From assembly GCA_020630695.1 (NCBI GenBank), contig JAHDIS010000014.1, forward strand, positions 1 through 64,000: a stretch of 64,000 nucleotides of DNA. The letters are read 5' to 3'. Made by a program: the position numbers and the translations under genes. This DNA comes from Paracoccaceae bacterium. Its GTDB lineage: Bacteria > Pseudomonadota > Alphaproteobacteria > Rhodobacterales > Rhodobacteraceae. Under the pieces are notes generated by a model. The model saw nothing but the letters and a program-made list of their open reading frames with translations. It was not told where the DNA came from and did no database searches. This document shows, piece after piece, positions 19,479-28,320 of the stretch. The stretch's first letter is position 1, and each line of letters opens with the position of its first letter.

Positions 19479-20515
19479 CCCGGTACCTCCTTGCTATTTC
19501 AATTGCGATATCCCTGATGGCTGGCCCGGTTTCTGCTGAAACAGAACCCAGCTATGCCATTCTCGGATTCGAGGATTTGAACGGCTGGGAAGACGATGAT
19601 CATGCCGCCGCGCTTGAGGTGTTCAAGAACACTTGCGGCGACATGAAAGATCCAGACTGGACTGCACTTTGCAATCTTGCGGCTGAGGCTGGCAACGCAA
19701 AGCAGTTCTTTGAACTTTTCTTTCGTCCGGTGATGATTACCGACGGAAACGACGGACTATTCACGGGCTACTTTGAACCCGAGCTGGATGGCTCTCCTGT
19801 ACGCACGCCGCGATACAAATATCCCATCTACGCGATGCCCCCCGAGGCCAAAAAAATTCGGCCCTGGCTGACCAGACGCGAAATTCTGACGACAGATGTG
19901 ATGCAGGGTCGTGGATTGGAAATTGCATGGGTTGATGACGCGGTTGAGCTGTTCTTTTTGCAGGTTCAGGGCTCTGGTCGCGTCAAGTATCCGGATGGTT
20001 CGTATATCCGCGTCGGGTATGGCGGTTTCAACGGTCATCCCTACCGCTCAATCGGCCAAGAGCTTGTACGCCGCGGCACATATCAACCGCATCAGGTCTC
20101 TGCTCAGGTCATAGCCAATTGGGTGCGCCGAAACCCTGAACAAGGCGAGGAATTGTTGTACCACAACGGATCCTACGTCTTCTTTCGAGAGGTCAGCGAA
20201 GTCCCGGCAGACAAAGGTCCGTTGGGTGCGATGAACCGATCCATTACGACAATGCGCTCAATCGCAGTTGATCCCGCATTTACCAAGCTGGGCGCGCCGG
20301 TCTGGATTGAGAAAGAGGGCAAGTCGCCGATACGCCAGCTGATGGTGGCGCAAGACACGGGATCCGCGATCAAGGGCGCCCAACGCGCGGATATTTTCTT
20401 TGGAACCGGGGATGAGGCTGGTCGCATGGCAGGCCGCATCAAGGACCCCGGCCGTCTGGTCGTTCTGATGCCAATTCAGCGCGCCTATGCTCTGCTGCCG
20501 GAAGCGGTGCAATGA
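19475..20515 (+). CDS. mltA: Membrane-bound lytic murein transglycosylase A (MltA)
   Basis: Cleaves peptidoglycan glycan strands in the periplasm. MltA core with GLFTGYFEPELDGS, VQGSGRVKYPDG and YRSIGQELVRRG, then the C-terminal 3D domain with QDTGSAIKGAQRADIFFGTGDEAGRMAG, which carries the catalytic aspartates. A Sec signal peptide is visible at residues 1-21 (ending GPVSA); no lipobox cysteine is seen, so it may not be a lipoprotein. The start at 19475 overlaps the timA stop by ATGA. 346 residues. Confidence 0.94.
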   Translation: MTRYLLAISIAISLMAGPVSAETEPSYAILGFEDLNGWEDDDHAAALEVFKNTCGDMKDPDWTALCNLAAEAGNAKQFFELFFRPVMITDGNDGLFTGYFEPELDGSPVRTPRYKYPIYAMPPEAKKIRPWLTRREILTTDVMQGRGLEIAWVDDAVELFFLQVQGSGRVKYPDGSYIRVGYGGFNGHPYRSIGQELVRRGTYQPHQVSAQVIANWVRRNPEQGEELLYHNGSYVFFREVSEVPADKGPLGAMNRSITTMRSIAVDPAFTKLGAPVWIEKEGKSPIRQLMVAQDTGSAIKGAQRADIFFGTGDEAGRMAGRIKDPGRLVVLMPIQRAYALLPEAVQ

Positions 20516-21102
20516 CGAAGCGGCACTTGCGGCCGGACGAATTGGAGCTTTGGCAACAGATCGCCCGTAGTACTGATCCGCTTCACAAGCATCGACCGCC
20601 GCAGCCAAAACCCAAACCACTGCCCAAAAAGGCTTCGATTGGCGAGAATAATCCCAAAGCCATTACGCCTTTCAAAGCAGGCCAATCCGCCCAATTCAGA
20701 AGCGATACGATCATCCCGCCGCCGACCACTGCCGACCGGTTGAAGCAGGATGGCGTTTCAATGGATGCAAAAGCGTTCGGGCGGATGAAACGCGGCAAGC
20801 TCGTCCCCGAAGGTCGACTTGATTTGCACGGAATGACGCTTGATCAGGCGCATGGCGCTTTGGTTCGGTACATTCTAACGGCTCAAAGCCGCGGGTTCAG
20901 ACTTGTGCTTGTGATTACTGGCAAAGGCGATCGCGAAGATCCTTATGATCCCATGCCGCGCCGGCGCGGTGTTTTGAAAACGCAGGTGCCCCTTTGGCTT
21001 CGCATGGCGCCTGTGGCGCAGGCCGTCTTGCAGGTTAGCGAAGCACACCAGAAACATGGCGGGGGCGGTGCCTATTACGTCTATCTGCGTAGGCGGCGCT
21101 AG
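20512..21102 (+). CDS. Smr domain-containing protein (small MutS-related)
   Basis: The 196-residue protein has a basic, proline-rich N-terminal half (about residues 1-95) and a C-terminal Smr domain with GRLDLHGMTLDQAHGAL and the nuclease-type motif VITGKGDRED. Smr domains nick nucleic acids in other proteins; the role in alphaproteobacteria is unknown. It overlaps mltA (ATGA) and converges with the following MFS gene with a four-base overlap. Confidence 0.9.
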   Translation: MTKRHLRPDELELWQQIARSTDPLHKHRPPQPKPKPLPKKASIGENNPKAITPFKAGQSAQFRSDTIIPPPTTADRLKQDGVSMDAKAFGRMKRGKLVPEGRLDLHGMTLDQAHGALVRYILTAQSRGFRLVLVITGKGDREDPYDPMPRRRGVLKTQVPLWLRMAPVAQAVLQVSEAHQKHGGGGAYYVYLRRRR

Positions 21103-22325
21103 GCCACTCTAGGCGGTAAATCTAGCGCTGAGCGACCGACACCTACGGCCATGCAAACCGTGGCGAGAACGAAAAAGGCTGCCACGCCGAGATATTGGCT
21201 TTCAAGACCGATACCAGCGTCAATCAACACACCGGTTATGCCCGGCCCAATGGCTGATCCAAGAACCATGATTGCTGCGGCCATTGCCTTTATCGAACCC
21301 AGATGGCGGGTGCCGTAGAACTCTGCCCAAAACGCATTGGGCAAGGTTGCATTTGCCCCTGTCGTCATAGCCAGAAACAGCATTCCGACAAAGGTAGACG
21401 TAATGCTTTGTCCCAGCGCAAAAGCGACGAACCCCAAGACCATGGGCAGCTGATACCAGGGGATCAAACGAGCAGAGCCAAACCGGTCCAACATCCAGCC
21501 AGACGCCACCATCACAGCCACTGCAGCCATTGTATAAACCGGAAACAGAGCAACGAGATCAATGTGAGCCCAGCCTTTGATTTCGGCGAAATGAACTTGT
21601 TGGAAAAAGAACGCGGTGTTGAACGCTGAGGGCCCCAACAAAGCTGGAACCATGAACCAAAACATTGGGTGCGCCATAACGTCTTTGCGGGACCAATGTT
21701 TGTTCAACATGCCATTGGCATGATCTTCTTCGGCATGGCTTTGCGGGGTTCGTTCCTGTTTTAGCAAAGTCAGCAGAATTGGAATGGATACCAGACTAAC
21801 CATCACGGCCCCAACCCACAGCCAGCGCCAGTCCATGATCAGCATGAGCGACACAAAGCTGATAGGCAAAAGCGCTTCGCCGATGGCAAACCCGAGCCCT
21901 GCAACAGATAGCGCCCGGCCCCGCGTTGTCACGAACCATCTGGACATCGATACGACCGCGATATGGCTAACCATTCCCTGTCCACTGAAACGCAGCGCAA
22001 AGATGACAAACGGAAGCAAAGCGGCCCAAGTGTTCAGCGCCATCAACAGACAGGCGCTCGCGAGCATGGCCAGAACAACGGCCCCCAACGTTCGGCTGCG
22101 AAAGCGATCCGTCAAGCCACCGGCCCAAAGCATCACGACAGCCGATGCACTGGTTCCCAATGTATAGATCCCGCCCCATTCCCCATGGCTGAGTTCAAAG
22201 GTTTCGCGGATTTCACCGGCAAAGATCGAAATGAAGAATGTCTGTCCAAAGCTGGAAAGAAATGTCAGAAGAACACCAGCAGAAAGCCAGCGTGCGTTAT
22301 CTCTGAGAAAATTGAACAGGCCCAT
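21099..22325 (-). CDS. Major facilitator superfamily transporter of unknown substrate
   Basis: The 408-residue protein has about 12 hydrophobic segments, the loop 2-3 motif GGLTDRFRSRTLG and a second-half equivalent SGWMLDRFGSARL. MFS carriers of this NTP/OPA-like or monocarboxylate-like kind are widespread, and the substrate cannot be read from sequence. It is the last gene before the photosynthesis cluster and is separated from bchO by 45 bases on the same strand, so it could receive read-through from it. It is not a recognised PGC component. Confidence 0.85.
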   Translation of the reverse strand: MGLFNFLRDNARWLSAGVLLTFLSSFGQTFFISIFAGEIRETFELSHGEWGGIYTLGTSASAVVMLWAGGLTDRFRSRTLGAVVLAMLASACLLMALNTWAALLPFVIFALRFSGQGMVSHIAVVSMSRWFVTTRGRALSVAGLGFAIGEALLPISFVSLMLIMDWRWLWVGAVMVSLVSIPILLTLLKQERTPQSHAEEDHANGMLNKHWSRKDVMAHPMFWFMVPALLGPSAFNTAFFFQQVHFAEIKGWAHIDLVALFPVYTMAAVAVMVASGWMLDRFGSARLIPWYQLPMVLGFVAFALGQSITSTFVGMLFLAMTTGANATLPNAFWAEFYGTRHLGSIKAMAAAIMVLGSAIGPGITGVLIDAGIGLESQYLGVAAFFVLATVCMAVGVGRSALDLPPRVA

Positions 22326-22370
22326 AAATTGCCTATGAACCTGCCAATCAAATCTCGCAAGCGTTTCCTG

Positions 22371-23231
22371 TTAAATGTCGTTGGCCGTCAACCAACGCTG
22401 GATGTAGTCGGCGACGACATCGGGCACTTCTTCGTGCACCAGATGGCCATAGCCATCGAGACTGATGACCTGTGCGTTGACCATGCGATCTGCGGCCTCA
22501 ACCGCACCGACCGGTGAAACCATTTTGTCGTTGCTTCCTGTTAGGAACAAACAAGGGTGTTCCAGTCGTCCCAGATCGCTGAGCAGACCATCAAGTTTCC
22601 ATTGGGCCATCATGAGCAATGTCCCATCCACATGTGATCTTTTACGGAAAAGCCGTGCGTACAAATCCTTGTTTGAGCTGGGTATATCCGACCCTGTTCC
22701 AGCCAAAAGTGATAGAACACGATCAGGCTGGGCCATGCTCTTTGTGAGGATATCGACCATACCGGGTGTCATTGCCATCATGCGTGCCGCCATTGGAAAC
22801 ATGAGTCCGGCCAACCCCTGAAATGGTTGCAGTGCTGGATTGATCCCAACGATTTTCGCGCCGTTGTCCAACAGACTTGCCAACCTAAGAGCAATCGCAA
22901 CGCCGGCCGAATGACCTACGATCGCTTTTGGTTGCCAACGCTGCGTTCTGATTAAACCTGCAATGTCTTGCGACACGCAGTCCATGGATGATCGCATCCG
23001 GCTTCCCAGACGGGTAAACCCATGCCCGGGCAAATCGAGCGCGATGACCCGATACGATTTTGACAGAATTGAAATGAGATCGCGCCAGCTGTGAGTCGAG
23101 GCGCCTGTGCCATGAAGCAGCAGCAGTTCTGGCCCAGACCCAACACATTGGACATGCCACTCGTGTGGCCGGTTTCTGATAAGTGTCGAATGATCTGCCC
23201 AAGGCCAATCCGGCGGCACAGAGCGATCCAC
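22371..23231 (-). CDS. bchO: Alpha/beta hydrolase BchO of the magnesium chelatase operon
   Basis: The 286-residue alpha/beta hydrolase has oxyanion region LLLHGTGASTHSWRD, nucleophile elbow VGHSAGVAIALR and a final GYGHLVHEEVPDVVADYI with the catalytic His. Position after bchI-bchD identifies it as BchO, a putative magnesium-chelatase accessory protein of unproven function. The start is GTG at 23231, with GGAGG six bases before it at the end of bchD, so the two are probably translationally coupled. Confidence 0.9.
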   Translation of the reverse strand: MDRSVPPDWPWADHSTLIRNRPHEWHVQCVGSGPELLLLHGTGASTHSWRDLISILSKSYRVIALDLPGHGFTRLGSRMRSSMDCVSQDIAGLIRTQRWQPKAIVGHSAGVAIALRLASLLDNGAKIVGINPALQPFQGLAGLMFPMAARMMAMTPGMVDILTKSMAQPDRVLSLLAGTGSDIPSSNKDLYARLFRKRSHVDGTLLMMAQWKLDGLLSDLGRLEHPCLFLTGSNDKMVSPVGAVEAADRMVNAQVISLDGYGHLVHEEVPDVVADYIQRWLTANDI

Positions 23232-23232
23232 C

Positions 23233-24918
23233 TTATACCTCCAAAGCAGCGCCGATGGCCTTGCTCAGACCGCGTGAATCCGCGCGTGGAAGGGGCACAT
23301 AAGTTGCGCCCAAAACACCGGCAAGAACATTCAAATCGCGCTGCGGTCGCACTGACGTATCAACCATAACAGAGGGTAAATTCATCAACCGCAGGACACC
23401 GGCCATCGTCTCGGCGTCTTCCTTTGCCGCGGCACGTCCAACCCGTCCGGGTAAGGGTACATTGGTGCGGCCGTCGGTCAGTATGGCCAACGACGGCGAC
23501 AAACCCTGGCTTTGCGCTTGTTGAGCAAGTTCGGACATGGCCTTAAGACCGGCGGCCAAAGGCGTTCCACCGCCCCCCGGCAATCCTGCCAACCTGCGTT
23601 TCGTCTGAACGAGAGAACGCGTAGGCGACAAGATCACCTCCGCGCCTTCACCACGAAAGGCGATCAAAGCCACATGGTCACGCCGCGAATACGCTTCGCC
23701 CAGCATCAATTCGACAGCGCCTTTGGCTTCGGACAATCGGGCAACGGCTGATGAGCCGGAGGCATCGACCCCGAAAATAATCAAACGATCGGACAGTTCC
23801 TGATATTGGCGGATGTGAATATCGCTGGATCGGATGAGAAGGCCACTAGCCTTTGGCTGTGCCTTTCGGCGCATCGGTTGCCACGGTGCCGCTGCGCGCA
23901 GTGTGGCGACGATGTCTATTCGGTTGTCTCCGGTTGGAGTGCCCAGCCGCGATGGCAGTGGCCGGCCGCGCCGGTTGCCTTTTCGTTTTTGCCCCGCGCC
24001 GCCAGAGCCTTTTGCCCCTTTGGCGCTGCCGGGCTTGTCCAATGCTGACAAGATCTCTGGGGGCAGCAAAGCCTTGACCGCTTCGATCAACATCTCGCTT
24101 GGTATGTCTTGCAGATTTTCATCCGCCTCATGGTTTTGTGGCTCTTCTGGCTCAGGGGCTTGATCGGGTTGATCAGGGCTGTCTTCGGCCTCTTGCGGGA
24201 TCATCGTTGCGCGGTGCGAATAGACCAGTTGCGCCGCGATTTGCAGGTCTTCACCGGTCACAGCTGTATGTCCAACCAAGGCCGCATGTGCGCGTGCGCA
24301 GGCCAGTGCCAAAAGCGGTGCGCGCAAACTGTCGATGCCAAATCGCGCCGCTGTCACGACCAACATCTCAAGCGCGTCTTCTGGAACGCCGATTTCACCG
24401 ACAGCTTTTCTTGCGCGCAGGACGTCGTGCTGATCCAAAACGATCTCGGCCAGTTCTGCCGCGCGCAAACCGTCCAGCTCCAGGGAAAACGCCAATCTTT
24501 CGCGCAACGCCATTGGCGCCACTTCGTCATCATCGGCGCCTTCGTCCATAAGGATCAGGCAATGGCCCATTTGCGTATCCAGTGCCTGCGCCAAACGCGC
24601 GGCCAATCCTGCCGTGCAGCGTTCGGCCATCGTCAGCAGCAGAAATTGAGGCTCGGCCAAAAGCCCCTTTGACTTGACCACGCGCCCTTGGGCCAAGGTG
24701 CCAGAGATGTCTATGCCACCGAATAGCTGCGCATCGGCAATGTTGGGCGTGATGCGCCGCAATGGGGCAAGGCTTGGAGGTCGGGAACCCAGAAAAATAT
24801 CACGAACCGGACTGGCGCGTGACCGCAGGTGCAGTCCGCCCAACCCGGCAGGATCAACGGCCAGCAGGGTCAGGGCCAATTGACCTGTGATCCAAGACTG
24901 GGCGGAATCCTCAATCAT
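23233..24918 (-). CDS. bchD: Magnesium chelatase subunit D
   Basis: With BchI and BchH it inserts Mg into protoporphyrin IX. The 561-residue protein has an N-terminal AAA-like domain lacking a good Walker A, an acidic proline-rich linker (about residues 250-280, PDQAPEPEEPQNHEADE), a basic GQKRKGNRRGRPLPSR stretch, and a C-terminal von Willebrand A domain with the MIDAS motif DASGSS near residue 383. It starts four bases inside the bchI end (ATGA). Confidence 0.96.
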   Translation of the reverse strand: MIEDSAQSWITGQLALTLLAVDPAGLGGLHLRSRASPVRDIFLGSRPPSLAPLRRITPNIADAQLFGGIDISGTLAQGRVVKSKGLLAEPQFLLLTMAERCTAGLAARLAQALDTQMGHCLILMDEGADDDEVAPMALRERLAFSLELDGLRAAELAEIVLDQHDVLRARKAVGEIGVPEDALEMLVVTAARFGIDSLRAPLLALACARAHAALVGHTAVTGEDLQIAAQLVYSHRATMIPQEAEDSPDQPDQAPEPEEPQNHEADENLQDIPSEMLIEAVKALLPPEILSALDKPGSAKGAKGSGGAGQKRKGNRRGRPLPSRLGTPTGDNRIDIVATLRAAAPWQPMRRKAQPKASGLLIRSSDIHIRQYQELSDRLIIFGVDASGSSAVARLSEAKGAVELMLGEAYSRRDHVALIAFRGEGAEVILSPTRSLVQTKRRLAGLPGGGGTPLAAGLKAMSELAQQAQSQGLSPSLAILTDGRTNVPLPGRVGRAAAKEDAETMAGVLRLMNLPSVMVDTSVRPQRDLNVLAGVLGATYVPLPRADSRGLSKAIGAALEV

Positions 24919-25928
24919 GCCAAAACGTCATCCACCGTGCGCTGGACTCGCGTTGCAGAACCGGCGTCGTCCAAAGGATCGCGGCGCAACCGGTGGGACA
25001 GCGCCATAGGCGCCACCGCTCGCAAATGATCGCGGGTGACAAGGCTGGCACCTTCGAATGCGGCCATCGCCTTGGCAGTGCGAAGCAAGGTCAGCTCGCC
25101 GCGAAGACCATCCGAGCCGAGCGTGACACAAAGCTGCGCGCAATCGCGCAATGTGTCGTCTGGTGTTTGAACATCAGCAAGAACACTGCGGGCGGACAGA
25201 ATCGCATCACGGATCTTGGCGTCCTCAGCACGCCACTTTTTGAGAAACTGGCTTTTGTCTGCTTCGAAACCCGCGCGGCGTCGTATGACCTCGATTCTTT
25301 CTTCGATGTCAGACGGGGAGCGAACCTCAACCGACAATCCGAAACGATCAAGCAATTGAGGGCGCAATTCGCCTTCTTCGGGATTCCCCGAGCCAACGAG
25401 CACGAACCGGGCGTCATGGCGAATAGAAAGCCCCTCGCGTTCGATGACGTTTTCACCGGACTGCGCAACATCAAGAAGAAGATCGACGATGTGGTCCTCC
25501 AACAGGTTCACTTCGTCGATGTAAAGATAACCGCGATTTGCACGTGCCAGAAGTCCGGGCTCGAACGCTTTCTCGCCACGGGTCAGAGCGCGCTCAATGT
25601 CCAACGCCCCGACAACACGATCTTCGGTCGCGCCAAGGGGCAAATCGATGACTGGGGTCGGAACTTCGGCGATTTCGTCCGACGTTGTTTCAGCCCATTC
25701 AGCTTCTTCATCGGGGCTTGCCGCATTGGTTGGGCTGCCCCGAACGACAGCAATCGGTGGCAGCAAACCGGCCAACGCACGGACCGCAGTCGACTTCCCG
25801 GTTCCGCGATCACCAAAAACCAGAACACCGCCGATACCCGGATCAACCGCTGTTAGGATCATGGCCTGCTTCATGGCCTCTTGTCCGACGATGGCAGAAA
25901 ACGGGAATGGTTGCTTAATGGGTCTCAT
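24915..25928 (-). CDS. bchI: Magnesium chelatase ATPase subunit I
   Basis: AAA+ motor of the chelatase. Walker A GDRGTGKSTAVRAL is near residues 38-51, Walker B GYLYIDEVNLLEDHIVDLLLD near 145, and sensor region VGSGNPEEGELRPQLLDRFG near 195. The start at ATG 25928 (MRPIKQPFPFSAIVGQE) follows GGAGGTCCAGAG and gives 338 residues; upstream codons belong to crtA. It overlaps crtA by ATGA, placing bchI-bchD-bchO under the crtA promoter. Confidence 0.97.
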   Translation of the reverse strand: MRPIKQPFPFSAIVGQEAMKQAMILTAVDPGIGGVLVFGDRGTGKSTAVRALAGLLPPIAVVRGSPTNAASPDEEAEWAETTSDEIAEVPTPVIDLPLGATEDRVVGALDIERALTRGEKAFEPGLLARANRGYLYIDEVNLLEDHIVDLLLDVAQSGENVIEREGLSIRHDARFVLVGSGNPEEGELRPQLLDRFGLSVEVRSPSDIEERIEVIRRRAGFEADKSQFLKKWRAEDAKIRDAILSARSVLADVQTPDDTLRDCAQLCVTLGSDGLRGELTLLRTAKAMAAFEGASLVTRDHLRAVAPMALSHRLRRDPLDDAGSATRVQRTVDDVLA

Positions 25929-26632
25929 CTCTGGACCTCCTTGAGAATTCTTGGGCTTTGACCGTCCCAGCTGCCGGTCTCGCCAGCGATACGGAACCGG
26001 GCGTAAAGCTCTTCGCGAAACCACTGTCCGTCGCGGACGGCAGCAATTGCCTTGGCGTGGGGGCCATCCTTGCGCGCAAAATTCGCCATGCTTGCGGTGT
26101 CAGGCCAAATGGAAAACGTGACCTGATGCAAAAGCGGAACTTCCCCGATGCCAATCTTGAAAATCACGTTTGGATCAGAGCCAATTACAGCGCTGATGTC
26201 CGGAACCTGCCCCCAGAACTTCATCGCGATCGATGGCTTCAGGGTGGCGCGGGTCAGGGCAGCGATGGGGCCGGCCCCCGAATCGTCCTGGGGAACGAAC
26301 GGTGTTTCGTTGGCCCATTCACCACGCGAGGAAATTGGATTCAGAAAGACAGTCCAATCTTCGGCAGCGCGCGCTCGATACCGGGCAAAGATGTTCTGAG
26401 TTTGAAGGGCCGTGCGCGCTGTGTGCAGGTCATCCCAAACGCACAAGATGGCGTAAACAGCGGTGTTTGGCACAGGCGTAAACCCTTCACCGGTGCCGGA
26501 GCCACACAGCTTCCAAAACGACAAACCATCAATTCTAGGAAGGGAAAGACGTGCCGCGCCCATCATGGCCAGCGCCCAAAGACGTGACGAGATTCCGTCG
26601 AAACGGAACAGGCTGAGACTAACGGTTTGCAT
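25925..26632 (-). CDS. crtA: Spheroidene monooxygenase CrtA
   Basis: Adds the keto group that turns spheroidene into spheroidenone under oxygen. The 235-residue protein contains LFRFDGISSRLWALAMMG, KLCGSGTGEGFTPVPNTAVYAIL and QVTFSIWPDTASMANFARKDGPHAKAI, matching the CrtA family of haem-containing oxygenases. The ATG at 26632 (MQTVSLSLFRF) is preferred to the longer frame, which would run over a PpsR site. Head of the crtA-bchI-bchD-bchO operon. Confidence 0.94.
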   Translation of the reverse strand: MQTVSLSLFRFDGISSRLWALAMMGAARLSLPRIDGLSFWKLCGSGTGEGFTPVPNTAVYAILCVWDDLHTARTALQTQNIFARYRARAAEDWTVFLNPISSRGEWANETPFVPQDDSGAGPIAALTRATLKPSIAMKFWGQVPDISAVIGSDPNVIFKIGIGEVPLLHQVTFSIWPDTASMANFARKDGPHAKAIAAVRDGQWFREELYARFRIAGETGSWDGQSPRILKEVQR

Positions 26633-26650
26633 CTTTGCATTTCCCATGCA

Positions 26651-26668
26651 TGTCAACTTAGTCTGACA
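26651..26668. promoter_or_regulatory. PpsR/CrtJ site, crtA side of the crtA-crtI promoter
   Basis: TGTCAACTTAGTCTGACA fits TGT-N12-ACA exactly. It lies 19 bases upstream of the crtA start. PpsR/CrtJ represses carotenoid and bacteriochlorophyll genes by binding paired sites of this form. Confidence 0.85.
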
Positions 26669-26726
26669 CATAGATCGTATAAAGAAAAGGAAAATGCCCT
26701 CTTGAAAACGGGATACAACGAAACAT

Positions 26727-26744
26727 TGTCAGCTTAAGTTGACA
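26727..26744. promoter_or_regulatory. PpsR/CrtJ site, crtI side of the crtA-crtI promoter
   Basis: TGTCAGCTTAAGTTGACA, a near-perfect palindrome fitting TGT-N12-ACA, lies 20 bases upstream of the crtI start and 76 bases (start to start) from the crtA-side site. The pair probably allows joint repression of both divergent operons. Confidence 0.88.
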
Positions 26745-26763
26745 GTGCTAGGCTCGATCCGAC

Positions 26764-28320
26764 ATGACTAAGATAGACACATCTATGACTCCGGCGCCCA
26801 ATGCGCATGCGATAGTCGTCGGGGCTGGGCTCGGTGGCCTTGCGTCGGCAATGCGACTCGGTGCGCGTGGCTACCGGGTAACTGTGATCGACAGACTTGA
26901 TGTGCCCGGCGGCCGTGGCTCTGCCATCTGGAAAGACGGGCATCGATTTGATCTGGGGCCCACCATCGTCACCGTACCTCAGGTGTTCAAGGAGCTGTGG
27001 GCGGCCTGCGGGCGTGACTTCCATTCAGAAGTGGATCTGCGTGCGCTGGACCCATTCTATGAAATTCGCTGGCCAGATGGGTCTGTTTTCACCGCCCGGC
27101 AGGATGGTGAAGCGATGCGTGAAGAAGTGCGTCGCCTGTCACCCGGTGATCTTGCCGGGTATGACAAGTTCATCAAGGACAGCGAAGCACGCTATTGGTT
27201 TGGTTTCGAGGATCTGGGCCGCCGGTCCATGCACAAGCTTTGGGATTTGATACAGGTGCTGCCCCGCTTTGCGATGCTGCGCGCTGACCGGTCCGTCTAC
27301 GCGCATGCTGCCAAACGGGTAAAAGATGAACGCTTGCGCATGGCGCTTTCCTTTCACCCCCTGTTTATCGGGGGCGATCCCTTCAACGTCACGTCGATGT
27401 ACATTCTGGTGTCGCATCTCGAAAAGGAATTCGGGGTTCACTATGCGATGGGCGGCGTTGCTGAAATGGCCCGTTGCATGGGCAATGTTATCAAGGATCA
27501 AGGCGGTGTCCTGCGGATGAAAACAGACGTGGATGAGATCGTCGTTCAGAACGGTCGCGCCACTGGTGTCCGTTTGGTGTCTGGCGAAACGATTGACGCG
27601 GATGTGGTGGTTTCAAACGCGGATGCCGGGTTCACCTACAATCACCTGTTGCGAAACCATAGTCGCAAACGCTGGACCGCCAAGAAGCTTCGAAAATCGC
27701 GTTGGTCGATGGGGCTGTATGTCTGGTACTTCGGAACAAAAGGTACAGCGAATATGTGGAAGGATGTGGGTCACCACACCATCCTGAACGGACCCAGATA
27801 CCGAGGTCTGGTGCGCGACATCTTTCTCAAAGGCAAACTGGCCGATGACATGTCTTTGTATGTGCACAGACCATCGGTGACTGATCCCACCGCCGCACCA
27901 GAGGGGGACGATACCTTTTACGTCCTGTCTCCTGTCCCGCATCTTGGTCACGATCAGGCAACGGACTGGTCGTTGGTTTCTGACAGCTACCGGGAGAAAA
28001 TGATCAAGGTTCTGGATGAACAGCTGATCCCCGGTTTCGCGGACCGCATCACAGCGCAAGAAACCTTTACCCCTGATACTTTTGAATCGCGGTATCGGTC
28101 TCCCTTTGGCACCGGGTTCTCGATCGAACCTCGAATCCTTCAAAGCGCCTGGTTCAGACCGCATAATGTTTCCGAAGAGGTCGATGGTCTTTACTTGACA
28201 GGTGCCGGAACACATCCGGGCGCTGGGCTACCAGGCGTCATTTCGTCAGCCGAAGTGCTGAGTCAGCTTGTTCCGGACCCGGAATATTTGGCTGTGCACC
28301 AAAAGGTCGCTGCCGAATGA
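26764..28320 (+). CDS. crtI: Phytoene desaturase CrtI
   Basis: FAD-dependent desaturase that converts phytoene to neurosporene or lycopene. The N-terminal dinucleotide motif VVGAGLGGLASAMRLGARGY lies near residues 20-38, and the C-terminal bacterial phytoene desaturase signature TGAGTHPGAGLPGVISSAE near 480-500. 518 residues, normal length. ATG at 26785 (MTPAPNAHAI) is an alternative start, since 26764 leaves little room for a promoter after the PpsR site. Coupled to crtB by ATGA. The number of desaturation steps (three for the spheroidene route) is inferred from the pathway. Confidence 0.96.
   Translation: MTKIDTSMTPAPNAHAIVVGAGLGGLASAMRLGARGYRVTVIDRLDVPGGRGSAIWKDGHRFDLGPTIVTVPQVFKELWAACGRDFHSEVDLRALDPFYEIRWPDGSVFTARQDGEAMREEVRRLSPGDLAGYDKFIKDSEARYWFGFEDLGRRSMHKLWDLIQVLPRFAMLRADRSVYAHAAKRVKDERLRMALSFHPLFIGGDPFNVTSMYILVSHLEKEFGVHYAMGGVAEMARCMGNVIKDQGGVLRMKTDVDEIVVQNGRATGVRLVSGETIDADVVVSNADAGFTYNHLLRNHSRKRWTAKKLRKSRWSMGLYVWYFGTKGTANMWKDVGHHTILNGPRYRGLVRDIFLKGKLADDMSLYVHRPSVTDPTAAPEGDDTFYVLSPVPHLGHDQATDWSLVSDSYREKMIKVLDEQLIPGFADRITAQETFTPDTFESRYRSPFGTGFSIEPRILQSAWFRPHNVSEEVDGLYLTGAGTHPGAGLPGVISSAEVLSQLVPDPEYLAVHQKVAAE

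Noticed and set aside
26633-26763. FnrL box (TTGAT-N4-ATCAA) in crt and bch promoters
   Set aside because: No match was found by eye in the crtA-crtI, crtD-crtE, bchC, bchG or bchF intervals.
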